A stretch of 64,000 nucleotides of DNA from Tetrahymena elliotti 4EA (Eukaryota; Ciliophora; Oligohymenophorea; Hymenostomatida; Tetrahymenidae): the NCBI GenBank assembly GCA_000231825.2, contig JH720359.1, positions 149,676 through 213,675 on the forward strand, read 5' to 3'. Shown here piece by piece: positions 49,979 through 63,341 of the stretch. The position numbers were made by a program, and so were the translations under genes. Every line of letters begins with the position of its first letter. The first letter of the stretch is position 1. Under the pieces are notes generated by a model. It was given only the letters and a program-made list of their open reading frames with translations. It did not search any database and was not told the origin of the DNA.

Positions 49979-52900
49979 ATGTAGTATAATTAGACATAAT
50001 AAGATTTTCAATAAATTAATCAAGACTAATCTTAAAACAATGGTTAATCTAGCAGTCAATTTACTCCTTAAGACGTAGCATTTTATATTGAAAATTTGAA
50101 AAGAAATTATCTAGAAAGGTAATCAATTTCTCTAATTTAAAGCTTTTAGATAATTAATGAAGCGACTTTTTGTTCATCAGCAAAATTTATATTATTTTAA
50201 TGTTTTCCAAAATAAGGTTAGAGCAGTTTTAGATAACTATTAAGGATATTTATGATAGATTAGAAAGTGATGAAGTAATTGATTCTTTGAAAAATGACCC
50301 TGAATTGGAATCTTTTAGGATTGAAAGGTTCAAAGAAATATTGAAATAAAGTTTTTAATATGAGCAAGAGTTATACATAGATAAGATGATTGAAGCTAAC
50401 TCTATGCTTAAGCTAGACCTCAAAAAATCTGAAGAAGAAAAATATATTGAAATTGAGTAAGCAAAGATAGAGATTTAAAATATAAGCAAAAAAGTTTTGG
50501 AGTTTGAAAGCGCTATACAGCAAGAAGCAGCTTAAAAAATGGTTTTATAAAATGAATATGAAAAACTTCTAAAGTAAAAGAATTTGGAAAAATCTAATTA
50601 TGATGAGTTGTTAAAGATAAAAGAATCCTCTTAATTTAAATAAGATTCTATGTATAAGTAGGAGCTTTAGAATTCAAGGATGGAAATTGAGAGTTTGCTG
50701 AAAGAAAAAAGCAACTTACAAATATAGAATGAATAAATGAAGGATTAGATTGACACTCTTACTAAAAACTTATAAATATTTAGCTAAAAGTAGTAAGTAA
50801 GAAGTGAGACTGATCGCATTTATGAATAAAAGAATGAAGAAATGAAAAGCATTATATAGAAGTTGTAGTCTCAAATTATAGATTTAGAATCTTCAAATGA
50901 GCATCATATAGAGCAAATTCAATTAAAAGATTAGGAAATTTAGGTTATCAAAACTTCTTTAACTGAAATCCAAAAAGAAAATGATTACCTGTCTAATAAT
51001 ACAGAAAAACTAAAGGTTTAAATTGCTAAGGTAAAGAAAAAATTATTAATAATAAGACTTTTGTTAAAATATTTTTGTTTTGAAAATAAAGCTTGAAGGT
51101 CTTGTGAATGAAAAAAGTGGTGAACTAAGTAAAAAGTTGGAGAAAGTGAGGGGGAAAAAGAAAGCTTTAAAAGAAAAGTTTAATCAAAACAAGTAAATAC
51201 TTGAAAACCATAGCAGAGAGATATCTTAGTACAAAAAGAACATTTAAGATTCCACTGATTAATATGAAAGAACTATTTCAGGAATGAAAGCAGATATGCT
51301 TACAATTAAAAATGAGTGGGAAAAAAGATGCAATGAAGTAGAAAAAGAATGCTAAGTTTTAATTGTAATTCAAATAATTTTATGAATTCATTTTTATTAA
51401 AATCATTAATTATTAAATCAACTTAGAATTAAACGAAAACTAAATATGAGATGTAAACTTAAAAAATTAAGTAAGAATATTAACAACTTTTAGACAAGAA
51501 AATGTCAGAGCTTGATGAATCGACGAACTAACTCAACTTTTCTAAGGGATTCAATACATAGATTTAAACAAAAATTTAATAATTAGAGAAGGACTACATT
51601 TTGAAAGAATAGCATGAAAAAATATTGGAAGAATAAATAGGTAAAATAGAAGCTAAGCATCAAGAATTAATTAATCAGATTTCTGAAATACACTAGAATA
51701 ATATTCAAGCTAAAATCAAAGAAATCTCAGAAAGAAAATCAAGAGAATATGAAACTCTATCGCAAAGCTTGCAAAGTAGATTTTATTTATTTACTTAAAG
51801 CAATATTATATCTTTGATTTTTTAATATTTAGATAATTGCATAGACCTCCAAACTAAATTATAAGATCAAATTAAACTAAATTCTTAATACAAAGAAAAG
51901 ATACTAGAAGTAGAAAATAATTTTTACAAAATAAAAGACGAAATTAATTAGTAGAATCAATTCATTAATGTAATTAATTAATTTTTGCTATTTTGCAAAA
52001 AAATAATTTGAATTTTAAAGCAATTAAAAGGACAAAATGAAGAACATTTGAATTTCAGGAAAAAGTTAGAAAATGAAATATAAAATTATTTATAAGAGTT
52101 AGAAGATATTAAACATTCTAAAAAACAAATTGAAGATGCCTTACAGGAGTAGTTAGAATTAAATTAAATGTAAGCTGAAAGCATTTAGAAATTATAATGT
52201 AATTTGGAAGAGTATGCTTAAAAGGAGGAGCAATGGTAAAATGAAAACGAAGAGCTTTAGAATAATCTTTAGCAATAATATGAAAATACGGAATCTTTGA
52301 AGCGTTAATTAGATTAAATAAAGCAGATGTAAGAAATAGAAAAGTAATCTGCTATGAGAAATGTTTAATTTTAGGAAAGTATTAAACTGGAAAAGGAGGT
52401 AAATAAATTAAATATTTTATATGATATCCAAATCTAATTAAATGTAAAAAGAAAGAAGAGCATGAAGAGACAAAGTAAAAAATGCTACAATTAGAAAGAA
52501 AGATAAAATCAGTTTCGAAAGAAACAGAAAAAATAAATGAAGAATATGAAGAAAGATTACAGCAAATACAGGAGAAATTAATTAAAATTTCAGGATAAAA
52601 AGAAAAATTGGAGGCTGAAAAAAAGGATCTTATTATATAAACTAATGAAATTTAATAGAAATTTGAAGCCTTTACAAGCAAAATAACCAGAGATAAATAA
52701 AGGATTTGTAAGAGATTAGGACTTTAATTAAAGAGTCTAAAAGATGATTTATCAGATATTTAAAATGATAGCCAACTTGATATTTAGAAGATATATGAAG
52801 TCTCCAAATAAACAATAGTTTAATCAATAGATCATGTTAATAATATCAAATAAAGGGAGATCAATAAACTTGAAAATTAATTTAGATAAAACCAAGAAGA

Positions 52901-55181
52901 AATCCTTAATGAATTTAATGAAAAAATGGAATAAATTGAAGAAAACTTGAGAAATCAAGCAAATTCAACTAATGTAGATTTACAAAACATCATAGATCAA
53001 CTAAAATAAGAGAATGAATAACTATAAGATAAAATTTCTAGCTTACTTGCATCTCAAGAACTGAACGACAAAGAAAAAAAGAAACTTGAATCTCAAATTC
53101 AAAATTTAGAAAAGCACAATGAAAAATTAGAAGGCATTATTAAAAAGGTAAAATTTCATTTTTAAATTAAAAAAATATTTTTTTTCAACAATTTTAAATT
53201 TATTTTTTCAAAAAATATTTATTAAAGAATTCCGAAGACATGGAAGAGCATAACAAATTTTTTGCTGCAGAAATTAAAAGAATTAAGGATGAGTCAAATA
53301 GTCTTGTGTAACTAGCTGTTGACTCAGCTCTATAAAGTAGCAAACAAGAAATAGATATCCTCTAAAAGAAAATAGCTTCCTTACAATCAGTTAATGAAAA
53401 AGCCAAAGCAAAGGAAGAAAAGATTTATGACTTGAATAGAGAAATTTAAGTAATTTATTTATTTTAAAATTATTTTTAAAATTTCTTAAAAAATTTAAAA
53501 ATCAAAAAAATAAAAATTATATTTGGTAAATATTTTGGCAAGACTGATAAGATTTATGAACAAAAAGAAAAAACGATATTTTTGTGTTTTTTATAATGGA
53601 AAGTAAATATATCAATTATTTTACTTAGTTGATCTATTTACAGAAAAATTAAATAAAATACAAGCAAAATCATTGATTATTTAAGTTTTTTTTAATTGGA
53701 TACTTTAGGAGAGGGAAGGAAATATTGATGAGTTGCAAAAGCATTTTGAATAAAATATGAAAATTAAAGATGATGAGATTCAAAAAAAAGATAATCTCAT
53801 TGAAAAACTGAGAGCAGAATTACAAGAAATGCAGAATATTTATGAAAAAATGTAGGAAGAAAACAATCAGGCCTTTGAAGTCTTAGAAAAAAAGCTAGAA
53901 AATTATAAATAAGCAATAAGTAATGAGGCTGAGAAGTATCAAATGGTAAAATAATAAAGTAATCATGAAATCTAAAATCTTAATGAAGAGCTGGAGATGG
54001 TTCGCTAATAGCTTGCTACAAAAGAATAGAATATTGATAATCTGGCTAAGTACTAAGAGCTGTAAACTTACTCTAAAAGATCTTAACTTCCATAGTAGTT
54101 TATTTAAAACTAATAATAAACCAATTAAAATGCATTAATTTAATAATCACACAATTTGCCACCACAACCACCATCACATCTAAGCACTACTTCAAGTGTC
54201 TTTTAGACTCAAAGAAATAATTAGCAATTTTAGTAAAACTAAACATCTTATTCAGCAGTCAGAACTTTAAAGTAGAATAACAGCGCAAGCAATTTAATAT
54301 CTTCACAATAAAATAATAGCTCAAATAGCTTTATATCACCTCATTAAGCTGGTAATAACAGTGCTTCTAAGCTATAGAACACTAGTTATATCAATTATAA
54401 TGAAAAACCTGTTAAGCTCGAAGGTAGTAACCAAATTAATCAAGCTAATTCCCATCCAAATTAATTTTACAAGTAGTAATCTGAAAAATCTTATGCTAAA
54501 TAGTATTCTCTTGATAAATCTTTTGATGTTCAAAGACTTGATACATTAAGTGATCTCAGTAGATAACACAAGATTGTTTCATAAGCAAAGCTTGCATCTT
54601 AGCAGTAAACTTCCTAGTCCTCTTTGTCTATAATTAAGGGAAATAATCACTCTCCTGTGGATAATAACACACCCTAGCCAGATAACAACAATCGAAATTT
54701 GAAGACTAATTCAAGCAGTGATTCAGGTCTTTTGTTTGAAATAAAACTGCTCTTAGCTTAAAGTTATGATCTTGTCAATAAAAATACTAATATAGCAGCA
54801 AGTGGTGTACCAGTAGAAGGAAAAAATTTGGCAAAGCAAAACTCAAGAGGCTCATTAGTTAATCATGGATAATCTGTAACAACTACACTAAATGATAATA
54901 GCACAACTCATCATACAAATATCCCAACTTATGGTCATATAAAATCTGTAGGCTCTTAAAGCGGGATATATAATAATATACCATCTAGCTCAACAGCTAG
55001 ACTTTAAAAATATTCAAGTGGTGGAAATATGAGTACAGAAAATAACTAAATTAAACACGACTAAATCGAGGAAGATTACACATCTTAAAATACTATTTCG
55101 AATGCTAACATAAAAAAATCTTTAACTTCGAGGTACAGCACAAAAAACTCAGATTTTAGTTTTAAGAACTCAAATAACTGA
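49979..55181 (+). CDS. Long coiled-coil protein with Ser/Asn/Gln-rich C-terminus
   Basis: Multi-exon gene from ATG 49979 to TGA 55179. The start is Gln-rich (MQYNQTQQDFQQINQ), then FTPQDVAFYIENLKRNYLER begins nearly unbroken heptad-like helix through about 54070, rich in Lys, Glu, Gln, Leu and Ile. From about 54080 the protein becomes low-complexity Ser/Asn/Gln/Pro, ending TKNSDFSFKNSNN. About eight to ten short introns; the one near 53452-53708 is longer, about 250 nt. Such proteins are often basal-body, centrosomal, Golgi or cytoskeletal scaffolds, but no family-specific motif was recognised and I assign no function. All Gln come from CAA, TAA and TAG mixed. Confidence 0.8.
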
Positions 55182-56747
55182 AATATGAATTGACTGTCAT
55201 AGAATTAGAAAAAAAATGATTTTATTTATTTGAACTAAAAATGAAGAATTGAAATATTGAATTAAATTTAAAAAACGAATATTTTATTAAAATTAGATTT
55301 TTGATTTTAATTTTTGGTATTTTGGCATCAATCAATCAATTAATTAAATTATTTATTCAAAATATAAATTAGAATTTCATTTTTTTTATTGAAAATTAAT
55401 AAAAAATTATTTTTTAATTGTTCTGTATCATTTTGTATATCTATTAATATACTCTTTCATGCTTCATTAAGAAAGTTAATCAATAATCCCCTTTTGTAAA
55501 TCAAAACCAAAATAAAAACAAACGCCATTTATTTACATTTTATTTGTATATCAAAATCCTTCACCTTTTATGAATTTGGAAATCCTATTTATAGTGAATA
55601 TGCTTTTTTTTCTTTTTTGTAATAGATTTAAAATTAATTTATCTTTTTTATTTTTCATTATTGATAATTAGTTGACTTTATGATGATTATTACATTTCTC
55701 ATTCTTATGATCAAAATAGTAAAAGAGGTCTATCATGAAATACTCATTTTTTAATGGGAGTTTGTTGATTGTTTCTTACTTGATACTTTCGCAAGAAATA
55801 GAAATGTTTAAAAATAATGTAGAAAGAAAATGGTGCTCATTTTTATTGCATAAATGATCAGAATCAAGGAGAATAATGTTATTATGATGCTTTACTTTAG
55901 TCGTGATTTATATTAGATATTTTTTTTCAAACGTATTTTTAATTAAATTGAGCAATCATTAGTAAAACAATAAAAAAACAATCTTTTAATTATTATTATT
56001 AGTGAATGAATAATCAATATCAATAGATTATGCCTGCTTTTTCGCAAATTGATATTGATATGGAATTAAGAATCTTTTTTATACAAAATAAAAAAAATCA
56101 TATTATATTTTTTTGAGATGATGTTGAGGTGATAAAATAAATTTATTTTAATGTGATTTGTGATAGAGACAATTAAAAATAATTTTTGGCAAAATAAAAT
56201 TAGATGAGTGTTTGAGTGTAAAATAAAATATGTTTGCACTGCCATTGTGAACAAAAAATAATGTTTTTAAAAAGAGCTGATAACTTGTTTTGAAAACAAG
56301 TGAGCAAAAGGAATTAAATAGAAGGAGAATGGAATAGTCAAGTATATTAAGAGGAGAAATGAAGAAAGAAAAAAATAAAAAATATACGTTTTTAATTTTT
56401 AATAATGGGTCAATAACGCCTATTTCAATGAAGAATGATAATTAAAACAAAAATAAAATATGAAAATCTCCGTTTCTAATAAAAGTTCATTCAAAATGAA
56501 TAGAGATGAGAGTGGGAAAAATGAATACAAAAAAGAAAGAATATCATAATTTAATTAAAAAACAGAGAAGGAGTTTTGAAAAACTGTAAAAACATCCCTT
56601 TGTTTTAAAGAACTAAGATTATTAAAAAGAAGAAAAAATAAATGAAAAATTAAAAGCAAAAGGTAAGTCTTGAGTTTTTGATTAATAATTGTAAAAATAA
56701 AACAAAAAATAATAAGAAAAAAAATAAACGAAAAAAAACACATACAG
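55182..56747. other. intergenic, about 1.6 kb, no gene seen
   Basis: AT-rich. The last ~500 nt before the GRL gene are purine-rich on + (gaaggagaatgg, aagaggagaaatgaagaaag), the type of leader seen before other strongly expressed genes in this window. Open frames seen on the opposite strand are artefacts of this composition. Confidence 0.5.
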
Positions 56748-58886
56748 ATGAGAAAAGTCTTCGTTGCTTTGGCTTTAGTTGCCATCATCGTCAGTGCTAC
56801 CATGCTCCCTGAAGTTAGAGAAAAAGCTAAAATCAGCTTACAAAAGGTACGCTTAAAGCATTTCAACCCTTACCTTCATTAAATTAGAGCTAAAAGAATC
56901 TCTTCTTGAAGCTATTTATGCGGCAGCCAACAATCAATCAATCAATACTGTAGAGCTATCTTAAAAATAGAAAATAAGAGTTAAAGAGTCGTAGAGTATG
57001 AGGAGTATAGTTAATAAAAAGAAGCTAATCAAAATTCTTCAAGGAATAGTTATCAACAAACTTTTCTTGAGGAGTTCAATGTTTAGAGAGCTTTAAGCTT
57101 TTAAACCATTTTTCTTTCTTTGCTTCATTAGCAAGTTTTTAAAAGAATGATAAAGACAAACAAGCATGTGCTTCTTAAATACCTATAATTTAATAGAAAT
57201 AAAAATTAACTTACTACCTCCAAAGCTCATTTTACCTTGTCGTTATATGACTGACCGACTCTTAATCGACTAAGAAAAAACTTTATAATATCAAATATAT
57301 ATTTATAGCAAATTGCCTATAATAAGACAGCTGCTGCCGCTACTTCACCTCTCAAAAATTTTAAATTGAAAGCAAGATTACTAAACAAAAAACAAACAGA
57401 TACCCAACTGTTTTATTTAGCTCACTCACCCTTTAATTTCTGCACTAAATTTTTTTCAAGAATTTTGGCAAATAAAAGAGAGGAGAAGCTCAAAAATAAA
57501 TAAACCAATAAATAAATAAAAAGAGAAACAAAAAAAGAAAGATAAATTTAAAAAACGTTTTTCAATATTAAAACACCAACCAACTAATTGATTTTTCAAA
57601 GTATTTAATATTTTTTTAAATGAAATCTATAGCTTCACAAGAGCAGAATTGGTAAGAATATCGTTACTGCCATTCAACTCGAATTGAGCTCCAAGAACCG
57701 TGAAAACATCATCGTTAACATCCTTGCTCTCCTTAATGAATTATTGAACGACTAATCCACTTAATTAGTTCAAGCTGAAGCTGACTTAGCCAGCAAGTAA
57801 GATTACTGCAATTCCAGTATTGAATCTTACCAAAACTAAATCTCCTCCAAGCAAGCTGATATTAGCAACGCTTAAGGTTCTCTTCCCGCTCTCCATGCTG
57901 AATTAGAAACTAACTAAGCTAACTTAGCTGACTAAGAAGCCAAATTACAAAGAGCCTCTGAAAATTTATCTGAAGCTAACGATATCAACGATGCTGCTAC
58001 TGAAGCCTTCAACAAATCTATTGCTAACCACAATGATATGCTTGATGCCCTCAGAGAAGCTAGAGCTCTTATCGTCCAACTCTAATCTTCTTCTTTCCTC
58101 TAAAAGAACAACTCCGTCCTCATCCAACTTTCCAACCACAAGGCCTTAGCTTTGAAGAAGCTCGAAAGACACTCCAAGAAGTCTCTCTTCTCCCTCTTAA
58201 TGCAAATGGCTCAAGATATCGGTATCCAAGCTGACTAAACCCTCGTAAGATTTTTTATAATTAAATATTTTGAATTATATCTATATATCTATCAATTACT
58301 TAATCAATTTACTAATTAATTTTTATTTATAACTAACTAGGTCGGAAACGTTCTTACTGTTATCGATGATTTACTTCAACACGAATAAGACGGTATTGAT
58401 TCAGAAACCATCGCTGAACACTAAAGAATTGATGAATACAACGCTTTAGTTGCTGACTTGAACGGTTAAATCACTGATGCTTCCAATTAAATCCTCTCCT
58501 TAACATAAGATATCCAAACTCTTGGAAATACCATTTCAGATACTGAAAATAACATCTCTACTTGGACTTAATAAGTTGAAGACTTATAACATCTCCTTGA
58601 AGACCTCTAAAACTAATGCTCTGCTGATATTGCTCACTATGAAGATTTAATCGAAGAATTGTAAGAATTTACCTATCTTTTTATTACCTTTAACAAACAC
58701 AATAAATTCACTTCATTATTTTATCAAATTAAACTAAAATATTTTTAATAATTTAATAGAACCGGAATTATTGAAGTTATCAAGCAAGTTATTGCCATCT
58801 TCGAAGGTCAAAGCATCTAAGACGTCAAGCCCCTTTTCGATGAAGTTAATGAAGATGACGGTCTCGGAAGTGCTGAAAGCTCTTGA
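56748..58886 (+). CDS. Granule lattice (GRL) protein-like, mucocyst content
   Basis: Secreted, acidic, helical protein of the type that forms the crystalline core of ciliate dense-core granules (mucocysts). Exon 1 (56748-56846) encodes a signal peptide, MRKVFVALALVAIIVSATML. The main exon is 57633-58244, followed by 58341-58660 and 58760-58886, all in phase, ending DEVNEDDGLGSAESS. The body is helical and rich in Ala, Leu, Gln, Asn and Asp, for example NIIVNILALLNELLND, SYQNQISSKQADISNAQGS and NVLTVIDDLLQHEQDGID. Codons end mostly in C or T (GCT, ATC, CTC), typical of a highly expressed gene. Intron 1 is long (786 nt). A possible small exon at 57309-57409 (QIAYNKTAAAATSPLKNF) might add a pro-segment; it would need a CAG acceptor before 57647. 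The GRL member is not identified. Confidence 0.75.
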
Positions 58887-60051
58887 GATAAATATAAAAC
58901 CTCCACTAAAATTATCTCTTAAATCAACTTGCAGCATTTGAAAAATAATTTTTTAAGCAAGTGATTTAAAACTACAGCCAAGACATATTTACTGAATAGT
59001 ATTACTGAAAAAATTATTATAAATACTATATGTTGGAAAAGCTTAATCATTTTAGTATGTGATACTTAATGCATATTCTGTTATCATAAGTTTTTCTCAG
59101 TTTCAAACCACTAACTTCAATATCATTTTTTTATAATTTTTTAATTAATTCCATATCCAATTTTATTAAAACAAAATATCTTTTATTATTGTTTATTTCT
59201 ATGTAGATAGATTGATTGTTTGATTTCTTAATCACTATAAGCTTATCTACATTTTTACTTTATAATCATTCTTCTTCAACCAACTTTATTTCACCTTTAA
59301 AAGTAAATACAAATGTTAAGGTTATTTACTTTTTACATTATTTTTGAGAATTCCTAAAAATATAAACTAAGAATAATTCAAATTTATTAATAATTTTAAG
59401 AGGACTCATCATGTAAATTCTTTTATATTTATACATTTTTTTTGTCATCATTGTGATACCGAAAACAGATATTGTGAATTTAACTCTTAAGATAGTATAA
59501 TAGATACAATTTAAAAATTAATTTTTAGATTAAGAAGGACAATATGTCCAACAAATAAATGATTTTTAAAATAAATTCAATTATTGATTAATGACAGTAA
59601 AGTTCTAAGTAAGATTATTGGGTTTTCAATAATAAAAGTAAATGCCAACATAAAAGCATCTAATCTGTTTTATAAATATAAAATTTATCTAAATTTACTA
59701 TTTTTTTTCTCTTAAAAATGTCTATCAAAAATACGAAGCATGTTATTAAGGAATTTAATTTTATGGCAAATTAATAAACTATTTTAATTTCTAAATTTAA
59801 AAAAGAAAAGAACTTCTTTTCATTTTTATTTACAAATTAACTTGAAGATAAAAAAATGAATTTGTTAGGAATAGTAAATATATTTATTTAAATAGATTTT
59901 TATTCAATCAATTTATCAAGATTAATCAATTTATTTTTTTTCAATATTTTAGTTTTTATAAAAATTATTGTTAAGAAACTTGAAATTTTTATTATTAAAT
60001 AGAAATATATTTATATTTTATAATGAAATTATTTTTGTTATTTATTATAAA
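58887..60051. other. convergent intergenic region, no gene seen
   Basis: AT-rich spacer between the 3' ends of the GRL gene (+) and the unidentified minus-strand gene. Nothing recognised. Confidence 0.5.
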
Positions 60052-62134
60052 TCAGGGGAGATTTCCTGAAATTATTTATGAGTGAATTGTAATGTTTATA
60101 TTTTTTAAGATTGCTTCCCTTGTTGTTTGAATAATTAAAAGTTCAAAACTATACATATTTGGCTAGCTAAAGTAAATTCTCTTAGCTTAATACTCATCGG
60201 CTGTACTATAATCAAAATTCATGTCAACATTATTTTTATGTGAGAGATCATTTATGTCTTGGATTCTGACATATCCAGAATAGCATATCAAAAACCTATC
60301 TCTATCTTTTAAAATTAGATCCAAAAGAAGGAGATCTTTGACATTCTCTTTCATACCTGATTTGTTATCTAATGAAAATACATTTTCTATAAAGAATCTG
60401 TCTCCTGGAGAATATATAAACTAGGCTTGTGTTTCTGTTTGCATCTTTGGGAAACTCCTAGTGTCAATAAAAGTATACAAATTCTTTTTAAGAGAGTTAT
60501 GCACATTAATCATAACTTCAAAATCAGATTAATACTTAAAGTACTGTGAAAAGCTGTCATATTAATAATCACTCATGTCACGTTATAAAAATTTAAGCTA
60601 TAATTTTGGAGTTTTAACTCCAAGTTTTTGTTTCTCTTCATAAATCAATCTTTTTTCAAGTTCAAATCTGAAACGAGTAACTAATTCCATAGCTGAAATT
60701 TCAAACAAAGTGTATAAAAACATAGAATCTCCTTCAAAAAAACAGGTTAAAAAATTTCGTTCTTCATAATAGCAAAATGCCTTTTAACAAACACTCCTTT
60801 CAAAAATATCCTTGACCTTAAACTTTCTAACTATCTTGACAGATGTTTTTAAGTGTTAACTAAAGAAACTTATTTCAAAATTAATTTCATCTAGAAATTA
60901 AAGATTTATTTTTTGAATTTCATCAAACTTAATCAATAAATGTGAAGAAAAGTTCTCACATCTAAGTAAATATTTTTTTTCAGGAATCTTAAGTTTATTA
61001 ATTGTAGCATTAATTTTCAACTTGAGTCTTTGGACCAACTTATTAGGTAAATTTTCTTTTGTTGAACAATATTCAAACAATTTTCTGTAATCTGTAAAGT
61101 ATTTTTCGTATGATTTGATAACATTCTTTTTCTCTTCTACTTCTACATACTCTCTGATTACTTTTATTTTTTGATTATCTTGCATGTCTTCAAAAGTAGG
61201 AAATCTTTTTAAAAATTCTATCTATTTTTTAATAAAATCTTATTTATCAATTCTAAAATAAACCAATCAAAATAATAAATACAAATAATTATTTTTATTA
61301 GATAGCTAATATTTCTATATACAATTAAAATCTTCTTTTAAAATATTTTACTTATTAAACTTTGGTCAAAGTAGTTAAAACACATTCCCATATCCTGTAG
61401 TGAGAGGTTATAACTTAGTAAAATTTTTTACACACCTTCATTAATTTGTAAACTTCTTAATAACTAGATGCAGCAAAACATAAAATAATTCTCTGTATAT
61501 GATAGTTAACACGATCTAGTATTATATTTTACTTAGCTTTTAGCATATTCATCTCTTTTCTATGTTCAATCCTTGTATTTGTATGAAACTTAAACTCTCT
61601 TGGCTAAACAACTTTAGATTTATTTAAATAATTGCTCTCTAACTCTTCTTAATATTGCATTTAATTACTTTTTAAAGCTTCTTAATCCATTTTATTCTCT
61701 CCTTTTATTAATTATGTCTAGGGAATCTAATTGCTTATTTTTTTTTAAATAGCATTGCTTTTATTAATTTGCAAAAAATTTTTAGTTAGAGGTTTGCTAA
61801 CAGTAGTTTTATTCTAACTCTCTTTCTTTTCTTCTTAAGTTTCCATCCTCGTCATAGAATTTACTTTATTATTTTTTTCTACTTGATTTCCTGCTAATTT
61901 TTCTTTAATCTAAGCATTTTGTTAAGATAATGGTTTACTTGAATTTTATGATTCTATATTAGCTCTTTTTTGAGTCTAATTAGTATTTCTGTTTTAAACA
62001 GTAGGAGGTAATCTTGTAATATTTTATGATGGTTGTTTAATATTTGGTAATTTTTAATCATCTTCATCTCTTTTTGTTGTATTCAAAATATTTTTAGTCT
62101 ATTTCTACTATGAAAATGATCTCTTTGAATTCAT
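60052..62134 (-). CDS. Unidentified protein with basic disordered N-terminus
   Basis: Start ATG 62134 (MNSKRSFSQQKQTKNIL), stop TGA 60052-60054 after ITIHSQIISGNLP. The first exon, to about 61441, encodes about 230 residues. It is Lys/Gln/Asn-rich and mostly disordered, closing with PREFKFHTNTRIEHRKEMNM and a helix LDRVNYHIQRIILCFAASSY. At least one intron (about 61240-61440) follows. The second part is a folded-looking 390 residues with many aromatic and basic residues (IDKQDFIKKQIEFLKRF, VIREYVEVEEKKNVIKSYEK, MELVTRFRFELEKRLIYEE, FIYSPGDRFFIENVFSL). No family, membrane span or catalytic motif recognised. It is divergently arranged with the selenophosphate synthetase gene. Coding status is supported by TGA-only termination over long frames and by splice borders. 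Confidence 0.7.
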
Positions 62135-63341
62135 ATATAAATATAATCAACTAAACAAACAAGTGTGCTCTTATCTCTAAATGAATATTATCAAATCAAA
62201 AATTAAGATCTATCAAATTTTTAAACTTTTACAAAACAAATATATCAGTAATATTTCAAAAATAATAATTTATAAGACATTTCACTTTTCAAAATATTTT
62301 AGAGTTAAATTGAATTTTTGGTTCATATAATCTAAGTATAAATATTATTTATTTTTAATACTCTTAAAATACATCTACTTCCTCTTTATTTCATTTGAAA
62401 CTACTAGCTAAAACAAAGAAAGATAGAATATTTTGATAATTTTATTTTTAATAATTAAATAAAAAAAACTTAAATCCAAAAATTATTTACAATTAGCATA
62501 TTGATTGTTAGATATTAACTATAGTTCTATCAAAAGTTAACTCTAAATTAGAAAAACTCAATAAATATTTTCATAATAAATTTATAAAGAGAATTCAATC
62601 ATGTTTAAAATAAAAAAATAATATTGAATAGATTTAAAGGATTTAGGAAGCTACTTTTTTGGTAATTCAATTATTTATTCACAATAATATTAGCATTTTC
62701 ATAATTCTATTGATAAATTAAAAAGTAAAAATATTTTTTTTTAAATTAAAAAGGTGAAATGACCAAATTTAAATTCTTTAGTAAAATAAATAATTTTATA
62801 TTATTTGTTCTTTGATCTAACCTGATCACAAAAATTAATTATTTCATATTTTTGCTTTTAAAGTTAAAGTAGATATTTTTATTGGTAAATTAATAAGAAG
62901 AAAAAAATCAGATTAAAATTCAAAAAGCAGATTTAAAATATTTTATTTAGCTTTATATTTTTAATTTCTTTGACATAATTTATAAATAATTTAATAAGTT
63001 GAATTTAAAGTTTACATTCATTGGATATATTGAACATAATAATATGTAAACAATTTATACATACTTCTAAAAGTATTAAATACTTTAAAATTTACCAAAA
63101 AATTGTAAAATATACAAAATAAAGCAATCATTCAAAATTTTTACCTTTTGTTTACGGATAATTAACACAATTAATACCTGCAAAATAAAAGCAAGTTTAT
63201 CAATTCTAATATTGCCAAATTTCAGATGATATTTTATTTTTCATAAAATTAAAAAGTAAAAATCTTTAATTTAATAAATTTAGAAAAAGAAGCAAGCTTT
63301 AAGCTTCTGTTGATAGGTAGAGTTTAAGTTTGAAAATAGAA
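62135..63341. other. divergent intergenic region, about 1.2 kb
   Basis: Between the starts of the unidentified minus-strand gene and selenophosphate synthetase (+). AT-rich, no gene recognised; upstream signals of both genes should lie here. Confidence 0.5.
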
